Source: Butyrivibrio sp. MB2005 (GTDB lineage: Bacteria > Bacillota > Clostridia > Lachnospirales > Lachnospiraceae). From it: 64,000 bases of DNA. This document shows positions 25,777 to 34,178 of the stretch, one piece after another (the stretch's first letter is position 1; every line of letters starts with the position of its first letter). The notes below the pieces were generated by a model. It ran no database searches. It had not been told where the DNA came from and saw only the letters and a list, made by a program, of their open reading frames with translations. The stretch lies in contig NZ_AUJP01000015.1 in the NCBI RefSeq assembly GCF_000424285.1, positions 1 to 64,000 on the forward strand, written 5' to 3'. The position numbers were made by a program, and so were the translations under genes.

Positions 25777-25802
25777 AAAACCCGCGAAAATACGCGGGTT
25801 TT
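25777..25802 (-). terminator. intrinsic terminator of rsmA-tatD
   Basis: A 10-bp GC-rich stem (AAACCCGCG/CGCGGGTTT core, arms 25777-25786 and 25793-25802) with a six-base loop. The minus-strand side continues into T residues. It lies eight bases after the tatD stop. Confidence 0.9.
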
Positions 25803-25809
25803 AATGATT

Positions 25810-26574
25810 TTATATTCTATAAAGTCGCTTGGCGTTTGATGTTGTTATATCCATAACTTCATCCGGGGTTAATCCCTTAATTTCTGCGATCTTTTCAACC
25901 ACATAAGGCAGGTACAGTGAGGAGTTTCGCTTTCCTCTGTAGGGCTCCGGTGCAAGGTATGGCGAATCTGTTTCTATTACTATCTGTTCAATGGGTGCAT
26001 ATTCTACGACTTCACGAAGCTTTTTGCCATTCTTGAAGGTAATAACTCCGCCGACTCCGATGAAAAATCCCATGTTAAGGTACTCTCTTGCCATTTCCAC
26101 AGAGTATGAAAAACAGTGAATGTCACCGCCTATCTCCTCTGCCTTCATGGCCTTCATGATGTCCAACGTGTCCTTTGCGGCATCTCTTGAATGAATGATC
26201 ACAGGAAGTTTTACATCCCTTGCCATCTGAAGCTGAGCTTCAAACCACTTTTTCTGTACATCCTTTGGGGGTTCGTCGTAGTGGTAGTCAAGTCCGATCT
26301 CACCAACTGCAACCGCCTTCTCATAGGAGCACTGCTCTTTTAGCCATAAAAGCTCATCTTCATCCATCTCTGCGCAGTCACTTGGGTGAACACCGATTGT
26401 GGTATATATGAATGGATATTTTTTACAAAGTTCAAGGGACTGCTCTACGGTCCTTTTGCTGGCTGTGGCATTTACGATTATGCCAATTCCGTTATCATTC
26501 ATGGATGATAAGAGCTCATCCCTGTCTGTATCAAATGCCTCATCATCATAATGGGCGTGGGTTTCAAAAATCAT
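25810..26574 (-). CDS. tatD: TatD family metal-dependent hydrolase (DNase)
   Basis: The 254-residue TIM-barrel protein has the family metal ligands: THAHYDD at the N-terminus, GEIGLDYHY (Glu ligand), IHSRDA, HCFSY and ETDSPYLAPEPYRGK. TatD enzymes are Mg-dependent nucleases linked to DNA repair and quality control; the in vivo substrate is uncertain. The ATG overlaps the rsmA stop by one base (TAATG), so translation is coupled. The tatD-rsmA pairing is common in Firmicutes. Confidence 0.93.
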   Translation of the reverse strand: MIFETHAHYDDEAFDTDRDELLSSMNDNGIGIIVNATASKRTVEQSLELCKKYPFIYTTIGVHPSDCAEMDEDELLWLKEQCSYEKAVAVGEIGLDYHYDEPPKDVQKKWFEAQLQMARDVKLPVIIHSRDAAKDTLDIMKAMKAEEIGGDIHCFSYSVEMAREYLNMGFFIGVGGVITFKNGKKLREVVEYAPIEQIVIETDSPYLAPEPYRGKRNSSLYLPYVVEKIAEIKGLTPDEVMDITTSNAKRLYRI

Positions 26575-27455
26575 TATTTATCTCCGGTCTTATTTACTAG
26601 TGGATATAAGAGGTTTGAGAGCTCTGCAAATTCTGCAAGGCTTAGCTTCTCGCCTCTTACTGAGGGATTAAGTCCCATCTTGGAGAGGGCTTCTGTAACC
26701 TGCTCTCTATTAATGCCGATATTTCCGTTTGCTACGCCGTTTGACAGAGTCTTTCTTCTCTGGGCAAAAGCTGAGCGGATAACTGAAAACATGAATTTGG
26801 AATCAGCTACTTCCACAGGGGGCTCTTTGTGGCACTTTAAGTGTATTACCGCAGAATCCACTCCCGGCTGCGGAATAAATGAGCTTGGTGGTACTACCTG
26901 CACAAGTGATGGTTCAGTGTAATACTGAACTGCCAAAGAAAGTGCGCCGTAGTCCTTAGAGCCCGGCTTTTCTGCCATTCTGTCAGCAACTTCCTTCTGA
27001 ACCATTACGGTTATGCTATCTATAGGAAGTTCACTCTCTAGGAGACGCATCAAAATTGGTGTCGTAATATAGTAAGGAAGATTGGCTACTACCTTGATGG
27101 GCTTTCCACCGTTTTCTTCCTGAACTATGCTCTCTATGTCGACCTTCAGGATATCTTGATTGATAACCTTAACATTATCGTAGTCAGACAAAGTATCCTC
27201 CAGAATCGGAATAAGCATCCTGTCAATTTCAACAGCTATGACTTTTCCTGCGCTCTCAGCTATGTACTGGGTCATGGTTCCGATTCCAGGGCCGATTTCA
27301 AGAACAGTATCTTCCTTTGTGACGCCTGCTGCCTCAACGGTTTTGCTGAGGGCACTGTCATCAATAAGGAAATTCTGACCAAATTTCTTTTGTATGCTCA
27401 GATTGTATTTTTCTATAACCGCCCTTGTTCCGGACGCACATCCAAGTGTTGGCAT
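26574..27455 (-). CDS. rsmA: 16S rRNA (adenine1518/1519-N6)-dimethyltransferase
   Basis: The 293-residue methyltransferase carries FGQNFLID (~25-32), the SAM motif VLEIGPGIGTMT, the IDRMLIPILE acidic loop, and the catalytic NLPYYITTPI motif. It dimethylates two adjacent adenines in the 3' hairpin of 16S rRNA during small-subunit maturation; its loss classically gives kasugamycin resistance. It is followed by tatD with a one-base overlap. Confidence 0.96.
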   Translation of the reverse strand: MPTLGCASGTRAVIEKYNLSIQKKFGQNFLIDDSALSKTVEAAGVTKEDTVLEIGPGIGTMTQYIAESAGKVIAVEIDRMLIPILEDTLSDYDNVKVINQDILKVDIESIVQEENGGKPIKVVANLPYYITTPILMRLLESELPIDSITVMVQKEVADRMAEKPGSKDYGALSLAVQYYTEPSLVQVVPPSSFIPQPGVDSAVIHLKCHKEPPVEVADSKFMFSVIRSAFAQRRKTLSNGVANGNIGINREQVTEALSKMGLNPSVRGEKLSLAEFAELSNLLYPLVNKTGDK

Positions 27456-27532
27456 ATAGTATCTCCATTACTAATTGTGTTTATTATCAATACCCATTAT
27501 ACACTATAACCGATAGTTACGTATAAAAGGAA

Positions 27533-27557
27533 AAACCGAGAGACCAGCTCCCGGTTT
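27533..27557 (-). terminator. intrinsic terminator of nrdG
   Basis: A 10-bp stem (arms 27533-27542 and 27548-27557, one G-U pair, five-base loop) followed on the minus strand by TT and further T/C bases. It lies about 20 bases after the nrdG stop and upstream of rsmA. Confidence 0.8.
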
Positions 27558-27577
27558 CTATACAAGTATTTCTTAAC

Positions 27578-28111
27578 TCAATCATCATTATGCTCTGAAA
27601 GAACAATGCTGCCCTCTTCTAAAGTCTTGTGCACATCAATGATTCTCTGGTTGGATGAGCCTCTGAACTTAAGGGAAATGTTCTTAAGATCAAGCTTGAA
27701 CTCACCGTCCACGAGAACATCTATCATTGAAAGAATGGCATCTGTGTCATCGCCGTGGCAGCGGGAATTATTCACATCTGTGAGTTCCTCCCATACATAG
27801 CCTGAGTAAACCCAGATAGTTTTACCGGGAAGCTCTTTTTTGATGCGCTCGATGAAAGGGCGAAGAGCCTTCTGATTAACAACCTCCATGGGTTCGCCTC
27901 CAAGGATTGTAAGACCGGTCACATAGACGGGACGAAGTGATTCAATGATCTCATCCTCTACTTCCTTTGTGAAAGGCTTACCAAAGTTAAAGTCCCAGGT
28001 CTCCTCGTTGAAGCAGCCCTTACAGTGGTGGGTGCATCCTGAAACAAAAAGTGATGTTCTTACACCTACTCCGTTTGCAATATCAGTGGTTTTAATTTCG
28101 CCGTAATTCAT
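27578..28111 (-). CDS. nrdG: anaerobic ribonucleoside-triphosphate reductase activating protein
   Basis: The 177-residue radical SAM enzyme has the cluster motif CTHHCKGC (Cys26, Cys30, Cys33) and the GGEP element (LGGEPMEVVN). It generates the glycyl radical on NrdD from S-adenosylmethionine under anaerobic conditions. It lies 155 bases after nrdD, with a hairpin in the gap, and ends in an intrinsic terminator. Confidence 0.96.
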   Translation of the reverse strand: MNYGEIKTTDIANGVGVRTSLFVSGCTHHCKGCFNEETWDFNFGKPFTKEVEDEIIESLRPVYVTGLTILGGEPMEVVNQKALRPFIERIKKELPGKTIWVYSGYVWEELTDVNNSRCHGDDTDAILSMIDVLVDGEFKLDLKNISLKFRGSSNQRIIDVHKTLEEGSIVLSEHNDD

Positions 28112-28151
28112 AAATTTCCTCTTATTTCTACTACATATTTTAAGGTTTAGA

Positions 28152-28177
28152 AAGGAGCTACCCTAAGATAGCTCCTT
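28152..28177 (-). promoter_or_regulatory. hairpin in the nrdD-nrdG intergenic region
   Basis: A 9-bp perfect stem (AAGGAGCTA at 28152-28160, TAGCTCCTT at 28169-28177) with an 8-base loop lies ~40 bases before nrdG. The minus-strand flank has no T-tract, so it is more likely an RNA-processing or stability element, or a partial attenuator setting the nrdD:nrdG ratio, than a full terminator. Confidence 0.45.
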
Positions 28178-28266
28178 CTCCCCATTTTTTATATACCTTT
28201 ACTCCTCCCTGATCCACCGAAATACTCGACCGCTCCGGATCAAAAGGGATTCTATGGCAACATGCA

Positions 28267-30438
28267 TCAAAGATGCAGTACGCGCTCTTTAATCTCCTGT
28301 GTACGTCCCTGGTTCCAATACTGGGTTCCGATATATCCACAGGTACGTCTTGCTACGTTCATCTTGGTCTGATCTTTGTTTCCACAATTCGGGCATACCC
28401 AGATAAGCTTGCCGTCTGTGTCATTTTCAATCTGAATCTCGCCGTTGTAACCGCAGCACTGACAGTAATCACTCTTGGTGTTCAGCTCAGCATACATGAT
28501 GTTCTCATAAATGTACTGCATAACTGCAAGAACAGCCTCGATGTTGTTGTTCATGTTGGGAACTTCAACATAGCTGATAGCTCCGCCCGGTGAAAGTGCC
28601 TGGAACTCAGACTCAAACTTGAGCTTGGTGAAGGCATCAATCTTCTCTGTTACATGAACGTGATAGCTGTTTGTGATGTAGTTCTTATCAGTAACGCCTT
28701 CGATCATGCCAAAGCGCTTCTGAAGTGCTCTTGCGAACTTATAAGTTGTTGACTCAAGGGGAGTTCCGTAAAGGCTGAAGGAGATGTTGGTCTCTTCTCT
28801 CCACTTAGCACACTTATCGTTCATGAACTGCATAACACGAAGTGCAAAGTCTTTTCCTGAAGGATCTGTATGTGTAACGCCCTTCATGTATTTGGTACAC
28901 TCGCAAAGTCCTGCATAGCCGAGTGAGATTGTGGAATAGTTATCAAACAATAATTTGTCGATCTTCTCACCCTTCTTAAGTCTTGCAAGTGCTCCGAACT
29001 GCCATAAAATAGGTGCTACATCTGAAGGTGTTCCAAGGAGACGGTTGTGTCTGCACATAAGAGCCTTTTTGCAGAGCTCTGTACGCTCTTCCATCAGTTC
29101 CCAGAACTTATTCTCATCTTTTCCTGAAGAGCAGGCAACGTCAACAAGGTTGATGGTAACAACACCCTGGTTGAAACGTCCGTAATACTTGTGCTCTTTA
29201 TTCTCTCCAAGTCCCTTGTTATCGGGAGTAAGGAAGCTTCTGCAACCCATGCAGGGATAAACGTCGCCGTTCTTATATTCCTTCATCTTCTTGGCAGAGA
29301 TGTAATCAGGAACCATTCTCTTTGCTGTACATTTTGCTGCAAGCTGTGTCAAATACCAGTAAGGTGTACCCTCATGGATATTATCCTCGTCAAGGACGTA
29401 GATCAGCTTCGGGAAAGCAGGTGTGATATAAACACCCTTCTCATTCTTAACGCCGATGATACGCTGCTTGAGCATCTCCTCAATAACAAGCGCAAGGTCG
29501 TCACGAAGCTGTCCCTCCGGTACTTCGTCGAGGTACATGAAAACAGTAATGAAAGGAGCCTGACCATTTGTAGTCATAAGAGTAATGACCTGATACTGGA
29601 TAACCTGAACTCCTCGCTCGATCTCCTTGCGTACACGCATCTCGGCTATCTCATTTATCTGATCATCGGATGCCTGCATTCCTGCATCCTCAAATTCCTT
29701 ACGTACTTCTCTGCGGAATTTCTGTCTGCTTACATCTACAAAAGGCACAAGATGTGACAAAGTAATACTCTGTCCACCATACTGTGAACTTGCTATCTGT
29801 GCGATTGCCTGTGTTGCAATATTACAAGCTGTTGAAAAGCTCTTAGGACGCTCGATCATGGTCTCAGAAATAACTGTGCCATTCTGGAGCATATCTTCGA
29901 GGTTAACAAGACAGCAATTGTGCATGTGCTGAGCAAAGTAATCTGAATCATGGAAATGAATGATTCCCTCCTGGTGAGCCTTAACAACGTCCTCAGGGAG
30001 AAGGAATCTACGTGTAATATCACGGCTTACTTCGCCTGCCATGTAGTCTCTCTGCACACTGTTTACTGTGGGATTCTTATTGGAGTTCTCCTGTTTTACT
30101 TCTTCGTTATTGCATTCGATAAGAGACATAATCTGCTCATCGGTGGTGTTTGATTTACGCACCAGGGCATGACGATAACGGTAGGTAATGTACTTACGTG
30201 CAACCTCAAACTTGCCGGATTCCATAAGGCCGTCCTCGACCATATCCTGGATCTCCTCCACGTTTGCTGCTCTTGTGAGAAGGCCGCACTTCTCCTCTAC
30301 CTTTGCCTCTATGTTCTTGATCTGATCCGCAGACAAGCTTTTATCCGGTGTAACTTCCTTATTAGCCTTCTCTATTGCTGCAAGGATCTTCGCGCCGTCA
30401 AAAGTGACTTCTTTTCCGCTTCTCTTGATAATTTTCAC
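28267..30438 (-). CDS. nrdD: anaerobic (class III) ribonucleoside-triphosphate reductase
   Basis: The 723-residue enzyme makes dNTPs without oxygen. An N-terminal ATP-cone (VTFDGAKILAAI) gives allosteric control. The barrel holds the CMGCRSFL active-site loop. The C-terminus has a four-Cys zinc site (CQCCG and CPNCG) and the glycyl-radical loop RRTCGYIG, with Gly about residue 701. The start is GTG with AGGGGG seven bases upstream; a second CATAGGGGGT copy lies further upstream in the leader. Promoter candidates and an inverted repeat that may bind NrdR lie at 30511-30580. Confidence 0.97.
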   Translation of the reverse strand: MKIIKRSGKEVTFDGAKILAAIEKANKEVTPDKSLSADQIKNIEAKVEEKCGLLTRAANVEEIQDMVEDGLMESGKFEVARKYITYRYRHALVRKSNTTDEQIMSLIECNNEEVKQENSNKNPTVNSVQRDYMAGEVSRDITRRFLLPEDVVKAHQEGIIHFHDSDYFAQHMHNCCLVNLEDMLQNGTVISETMIERPKSFSTACNIATQAIAQIASSQYGGQSITLSHLVPFVDVSRQKFRREVRKEFEDAGMQASDDQINEIAEMRVRKEIERGVQVIQYQVITLMTTNGQAPFITVFMYLDEVPEGQLRDDLALVIEEMLKQRIIGVKNEKGVYITPAFPKLIYVLDEDNIHEGTPYWYLTQLAAKCTAKRMVPDYISAKKMKEYKNGDVYPCMGCRSFLTPDNKGLGENKEHKYYGRFNQGVVTINLVDVACSSGKDENKFWELMEERTELCKKALMCRHNRLLGTPSDVAPILWQFGALARLKKGEKIDKLLFDNYSTISLGYAGLCECTKYMKGVTHTDPSGKDFALRVMQFMNDKCAKWREETNISFSLYGTPLESTTYKFARALQKRFGMIEGVTDKNYITNSYHVHVTEKIDAFTKLKFESEFQALSPGGAISYVEVPNMNNNIEAVLAVMQYIYENIMYAELNTKSDYCQCCGYNGEIQIENDTDGKLIWVCPNCGNKDQTKMNVARRTCGYIGTQYWNQGRTQEIKERVLHL

Positions 30439-30510
30439 TGGTGAACCCCCTATGATTTCTACAACAATCAGGCACCCCCTATGTACCCGATCCCGTACTA
30501 GATTTAGATG

Positions 30511-30580
30511 ATTATAGCCACACGAAAACTATATCTTGTGGCTACAATTAAACTATAATACATTATGTTGTATAAATCAA
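30511..30580 (-). promoter_or_regulatory. nrdD promoter region with candidate NrdR operator
   Basis: One minus-strand promoter is TTGATT (30575-30580), 17 bases, TATAGT (30552-30557). Another -10, TATAAT, is at 30511-30516. Between them lies an inverted repeat, GCCACA (30517-30522) and TGTGGC (30537-30542), enclosing AGATATAG. It resembles the 16-bp NrdR box, ACACWATATATWGTGT, only in part. NrdR represses reductase genes in many bacteria; assignment here is tentative. Confidence 0.45.
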
Positions 30581-30597
30581 GTGACAATTTATCGATA

Positions 30598-31419
30598 TTA
30601 AAAATTTCGCATAAGTTCAAGGCGGTTCAGCATTCTGAGGTACTTTGACAATCTATTGTTATCCGTAATTTCGTATCCCGACTCGTAGTATGTAGTATTA
30701 TGATTAACCACAATATCTTGTGGTGCGTTAAATTTCATCGTACAATTCGAATCGTTTTTAACATTAATCCCCATTACATCACCCAGATGTCTGATGGTTC
30801 CATAGTTACCATCCACCAGTTCTATGCTGTCTCCAAGGATCTCTCTGTACAGCGGTTTGAAGTAGTTAAAGTGAGTACAACCAAGAACCAGTGCACTGTA
30901 TTTTGATATGTCAAAAGAAGAAAACTGCTTCTTTAGATATTCTTTTACTTCCTCTGAATCAAACTCTTCTCTCTCTGCATAGGTAACAAGCATTGGCATT
31001 TCAAGAAGATCAACCCTGTGAAGATTGTCGACTCGGCTTAGAAGGCTTGCCAGCTTCTCTTCCCTTAGAGTAACCGGTGTAGCCATAACAAGAATTCTGC
31101 TCTCATCGCTGGTATTTTCAACGGCAGGCTTAACTGCGGGTTCCATGCCAAGTATGGGAATGTCATATTTTCCTCTGACATAGGAAGCCGCAACGCTTGT
31201 GGCAGTATTGCAGGCGATAACTATGGCATCTACTCCCTTTTCCATAAGAAAGCGGACTATCTCATCAACATATCCCTTTATCTCTTCCTCTGTCTTAAGG
31301 CCGTAGGGTACATGCTCTGTGTCCGCATAAAATATATATTCCTGATCTGAAAGAAGATGGTAGGCTTCATGTAAAACAGAAAGGCCTCCCATACCAGAAT
31401 CAAAAATTCCTATTCTCAT
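30598..31419 (-). CDS. murI: glutamate racemase
   Basis: The 273-residue enzyme supplies D-glutamate for peptidoglycan. The N-terminal IGIFDSGMGGLSVL is the family signature. The two catalytic cysteines are Cys70 in ACNTATS and Cys181 in LGCTHF, with the conserved DTEHVPYG loop between strands. It lies just upstream of nrdD on the same strand, but both have their own control regions. No terminator is evident after the stop. Confidence 0.96.
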   Translation of the reverse strand: MRIGIFDSGMGGLSVLHEAYHLLSDQEYIFYADTEHVPYGLKTEEEIKGYVDEIVRFLMEKGVDAIVIACNTATSVAASYVRGKYDIPILGMEPAVKPAVENTSDESRILVMATPVTLREEKLASLLSRVDNLHRVDLLEMPMLVTYAEREEFDSEEVKEYLKKQFSSFDISKYSALVLGCTHFNYFKPLYREILGDSIELVDGNYGTIRHLGDVMGINVKNDSNCTMKFNAPQDIVVNHNTTYYESGYEITDNNRLSKYLRMLNRLELMRNF

Positions 31420-31489
31420 ATCTATCCTCGTTGTTGTATAGTAGTTAAAGAAAATATTTATTTTACTATATCACTTATTAGGCATAACC

Positions 31490-31939
31490 ATGAAAGAATC
31501 TTACACTAACGAATTACAAAAATTATATGACGATGAGCGCGTAAGCCCCTTTATCCAGGAAATCTGTGAGTACTATGCATCCTCAAGGGATTATGAGGAT
31601 GGTTCATACATTGAGGAGATAGAGCCCAGAGAGATTGTGGAGCCTGTATACATCCTCTTTTTCCTGCAAAGGCGTGAGACTCTGCTTGATGAGCTCTCTT
31701 ATGTAAAAAAGAAGTATCCTGCACTCTTTGAAGCAGTATCTGATCTGCATGAAGAAATCCTTATACATATGGACATTCGCTCTCTTGAATCAAAAAGCTC
31801 ACAGAGGCTGGTTGCCGCAATGGATGGCAAAATAGCATCGGCGCAGATCTTTGACAAAATCGAAGAGCTTGCAGACAGATATGATGAACTGTCAGAAGCT
31901 CTTGATCCATTTTATTCATGGCTGCATTCCTTCTCGTAA
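31490..31939 (+). CDS. hypothetical acidic helical protein
   Basis: A 149-residue protein I do not recognise. It is rich in Glu, Asp, Tyr and Leu, mostly helical by composition, with no membrane segment, signal peptide or cysteine motif. It is one of only three plus-strand genes left of the origin and is transcribed divergently from murI across a 70-base gap. The ribosome site is weak (TTAGGC upstream of ATG). Codon use looks like its neighbours, which supports a real gene. Confidence 0.6.
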   Translation: MKESYTNELQKLYDDERVSPFIQEICEYYASSRDYEDGSYIEEIEPREIVEPVYILFFLQRRETLLDELSYVKKKYPALFEAVSDLHEEILIHMDIRSLESKSSQRLVAAMDGKIASAQIFDKIEELADRYDELSEALDPFYSWLHSFS

Positions 31940-32006
31940 GGAGCAGCTTTTTCTTTGCTTTATTTCTCACAGCGCTGCTATGCCTGTAAGAAACAATCGA
32001 AGCTCT

Positions 32007-32858
32007 TTATTCTTCCACCCTTAGATATTTCATAACGCAGTAGAGGACTTTATCTTCGTACTCTACCTGAGCCCAAACTCCATCATCACTTACGGCTATT
32101 CTGTCAAGAACAGTACCCTCAGGAACCTGCACCTCAATAAAGTCATCCGACACTGTGCTGGGAGTATTCCTGAGATTAAGCTCTGTGGTAGTCACAACCT
32201 TATCGTCTGTGTAGGTATATCCTGCAACCTGACCTACCTGCACGGTTCCTCGCACTTCATCCGGGTCCGGCTTTAGATAAACATCATAGACCTTAACCTT
32301 AAATATCATTCCCATAAGGATAAGAATGAAAATTCCTGTAAGAGCAGAAGCAATCCTTACAACAACATATGGATTGATGCCGCCTCCCATATCTTCATCC
32401 TCATCGAACCAGTCATCTTCATCTCGGCCTCTTCTGCCCTTGTCACGAGATGATTCCTTCACAGCTTTTCGAGAAGTTTTCTTTTCTTCTTTTCTTGAAA
32501 CCTTCTTTTCTGCTTTGCGGGAAGGCTTCCTTGCAGGTTCTCTTACAGGGCGGCGAGCAGGTCTTTCTTCATATTCATAGTCCTCTATATCTTCCTGCTC
32601 TTCCCTTACCTGGTATCCGGTCTCATCCCTCTGCTGTTTTGGAGGCTCGTCATCAAAGTAGAACTCAGAAGAATCCTCATCTAAGCTCTCCCTTTCCCTG
32701 TCCATGGCTTCATGCTGAGTTCTGTAGTACTCTTCACGTTCACTTGCTGACAAAAAGTCTAAGGGATCCTGAATCTCGATATTTATCTCCTCAGTATCCT
32801 GATTTTCTATATTTACTTTTTTCCTATAATCATTAAAATTTCTGATATTATCTGCCAA
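32007..32858 (-). CDS. single-pass membrane protein with extracellular SH3-like domain
   Basis: The 283-residue protein has a charged cytosolic N-terminal ~165 residues (acidic first, then a Lys/Arg-rich stretch with repeated ARKPSRKAEKK-type units, then an acidic WFDEDEDMGGG), one membrane helix at about 168-190, and an outside C-terminus with an SH3-type core (ELNLRNTPS ... VPEGTVLDRIAV ... VWAQVEYEDKV). Bacterial SH3 domains often bind cell-wall peptides. The start is TTG with GGAGGA upstream. I do not know its specific role. Confidence 0.7.
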   Translation of the reverse strand: MADNIRNFNDYRKKVNIENQDTEEINIEIQDPLDFLSASEREEYYRTQHEAMDRERESLDEDSSEFYFDDEPPKQQRDETGYQVREEQEDIEDYEYEERPARRPVREPARKPSRKAEKKVSRKEEKKTSRKAVKESSRDKGRRGRDEDDWFDEDEDMGGGINPYVVVRIASALTGIFILILMGMIFKVKVYDVYLKPDPDEVRGTVQVGQVAGYTYTDDKVVTTTELNLRNTPSTVSDDFIEVQVPEGTVLDRIAVSDDGVWAQVEYEDKVLYCVMKYLRVEE

Positions 32859-32991
32859 AAGCTCTCCTCCGAATTCTTCAGGCTAATATCTCCCCCTGAA
32901 ATAAGCAAGGCTCTTTTTATCAAAATCAAAAGGCATTTACTTAAATCAAAAGATATTTTATCACAAAACAATATCATCTTCATCCCGGGCA

Positions 32992-33021
32992 AAGAAAAAG
33001 CCTCTCCTTTTACGGAGAGGC
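32992..33021 (-). terminator. intrinsic terminator of trxA
   Basis: An 8-bp GC-rich stem, GCCTCTCC/GGAGAGGC (33000-33021), with a six-base loop, followed on the minus strand by five T. It lies ~18 bases after the trxA stop. Confidence 0.9.
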
Positions 33022-33038
33022 CATGAAAATCATTATAA

Positions 33039-33362
33039 TTATGAAACGATCTTGTCGATCATGTTCTGGAGCTTAGCCTTACTCTGAGCACCAACTGCAG
33101 AGTCTACAAGCTCACCGTCTTTAATAAAGGCAAACATGGGAATTGACATTACTCCGTATTTCTGAGCAATCTCAGGCTGCTCATCAACGTTGATCTTGCC
33201 AACCTTAAGCTCCCCATCGTACTCCTTGGCAAACTCATCGATCATGGGTGCCATCATCTTACAAGGACCGCACCAATCAGCCATGAAGTCGATAAGAACC
33301 GGAATCTTGCTGTTGAGAACTTCTTCTTCAAAGTTCTTTGTAGTAAAAGTATACTCCGCCAT
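33039..33362 (-). CDS. trxA: thioredoxin
   Basis: The 107-residue protein has the thioredoxin fold with the redox-active WCGPCK (Cys31, Cys34), the buried Asp25 (VLIDFMADW), and the cis-proline loop MSIPMF. It reduces protein disulfides in the cytoplasm; the nearby NrdD is a class III enzyme and would not be its client. AGAGGTGG precedes the ATG. A 7-bp hairpin, GCGATAT/ATATCGC (33378-33396), stands between trmB and trxA. Confidence 0.96.
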   Translation of the reverse strand: MAEYTFTTKNFEEEVLNSKIPVLIDFMADWCGPCKMMAPMIDEFAKEYDGELKVGKINVDEQPEIAQKYGVMSIPMFAFIKDGELVDSAVGAQSKAKLQNMIDKIVS

Positions 33363-33416
33363 TGTCCACCTCTTTCCGCGATATCCCTCATATCGCTGTG
33401 TTAGATTTTAAAGTAC

Positions 33417-34055
33417 TTACCTTTTAATAATATATTTGAAGATCGGATTGCCCTTTGCAGAAAACCGTTCCTCATATTCTGTCATGATATTGCCTTCGTT
33501 CATAGCTGCGTCGTTATGAAGATCGAAGGTCACTGCCTCTGCGTGCCAGCCTGCAGTATTGAGCTCCATCAGTGAAAAATCAAACAGCTCCTTGTTATCT
33601 GTCTTAAACTCAAGCTGTCCATCCTCTTTTAAAATATGATCATATCTGTTAAGGAAGGTACTAGATGTAAGTCGTCTCTGTGCGTGTCTTTCTTTGGGCC
33701 AGGGATCGGAAAAATTAAGATAAATCCTATCCACTTCACCCTTATCAAAAACCTCTGTTAAAATCTCAGCTTCCATACGGATAAATCTGACATTCTTAAG
33801 TTCAAGCTCTGTCTGCTTCTGAATAGCTCTTAAAAGTACACTTGAGTACTTCTCAATTCCTACATAATTTATATCAGGATTGGCTGCTGCCAGATCCATT
33901 ATAAATCTGCCCTTACCTGTTCCAACCTCGATACGGACAGGATTGTCATTTCCAAATACTTCTTTCCATTTCCCTTTGTGCTCTTCGGGATTATCTATAG
34001 CGAAGGGTGACTCCGCAATTCGCTCTCTGGATCCGGAGATATTTCTTAAACGCAT
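33417..34055 (-). CDS. trmB: tRNA (guanine46-N7)-methyltransferase
   Basis: The 212-residue SAM enzyme shows the family pattern: VRIEVGTGKGRFI (SAM site), YVGIEKYSSVLLRA, then the catalytic IYLNFSDPWPKERHAQRRLT and the C-terminal TEYEERF. It forms m7G46 in the variable loop of tRNAs. It is followed by trxA after 54 bases. The ribosome site (AAAGGT) is rather far from the ATG. Confidence 0.95.
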   Translation of the reverse strand: MRLRNISGSRERIAESPFAIDNPEEHKGKWKEVFGNDNPVRIEVGTGKGRFIMDLAAANPDINYVGIEKYSSVLLRAIQKQTELELKNVRFIRMEAEILTEVFDKGEVDRIYLNFSDPWPKERHAQRRLTSSTFLNRYDHILKEDGQLEFKTDNKELFDFSLMELNTAGWHAEAVTFDLHNDAAMNEGNIMTEYEERFSAKGNPIFKYIIKR

Positions 34056-34122
34056 TAAAACATTTACCTTTCATTTTCCTTCTCTTTTAGTGTATCATAA
34101 ATGGGCAGAAACTTTATACTGT

Positions 34123-34152
34123 TTGACTGAAAAATAAGAAATTTTTCATATT
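34123..34152 (+). promoter_or_regulatory. possible promoter of the D,D-carboxypeptidase gene
   Basis: The plus strand reads TTGACT (34123-34128), 18 bases, CATATT (34147-34152). The -35 is 5/6 and the -10 only 4/6. It is the best candidate in the short gap between divergent trmB and the carboxypeptidase gene. Confidence 0.4.
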
Positions 34153-34178
34153 TTTATCTGTATTTGGAGCAAAATAAA

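Noticed and set aside
28158..28340. Short minus-strand frame between nrdD and nrdG
   Set aside because: It overlaps the nrdD 3' end in another frame, has no ribosome site and ends in the hairpin region.
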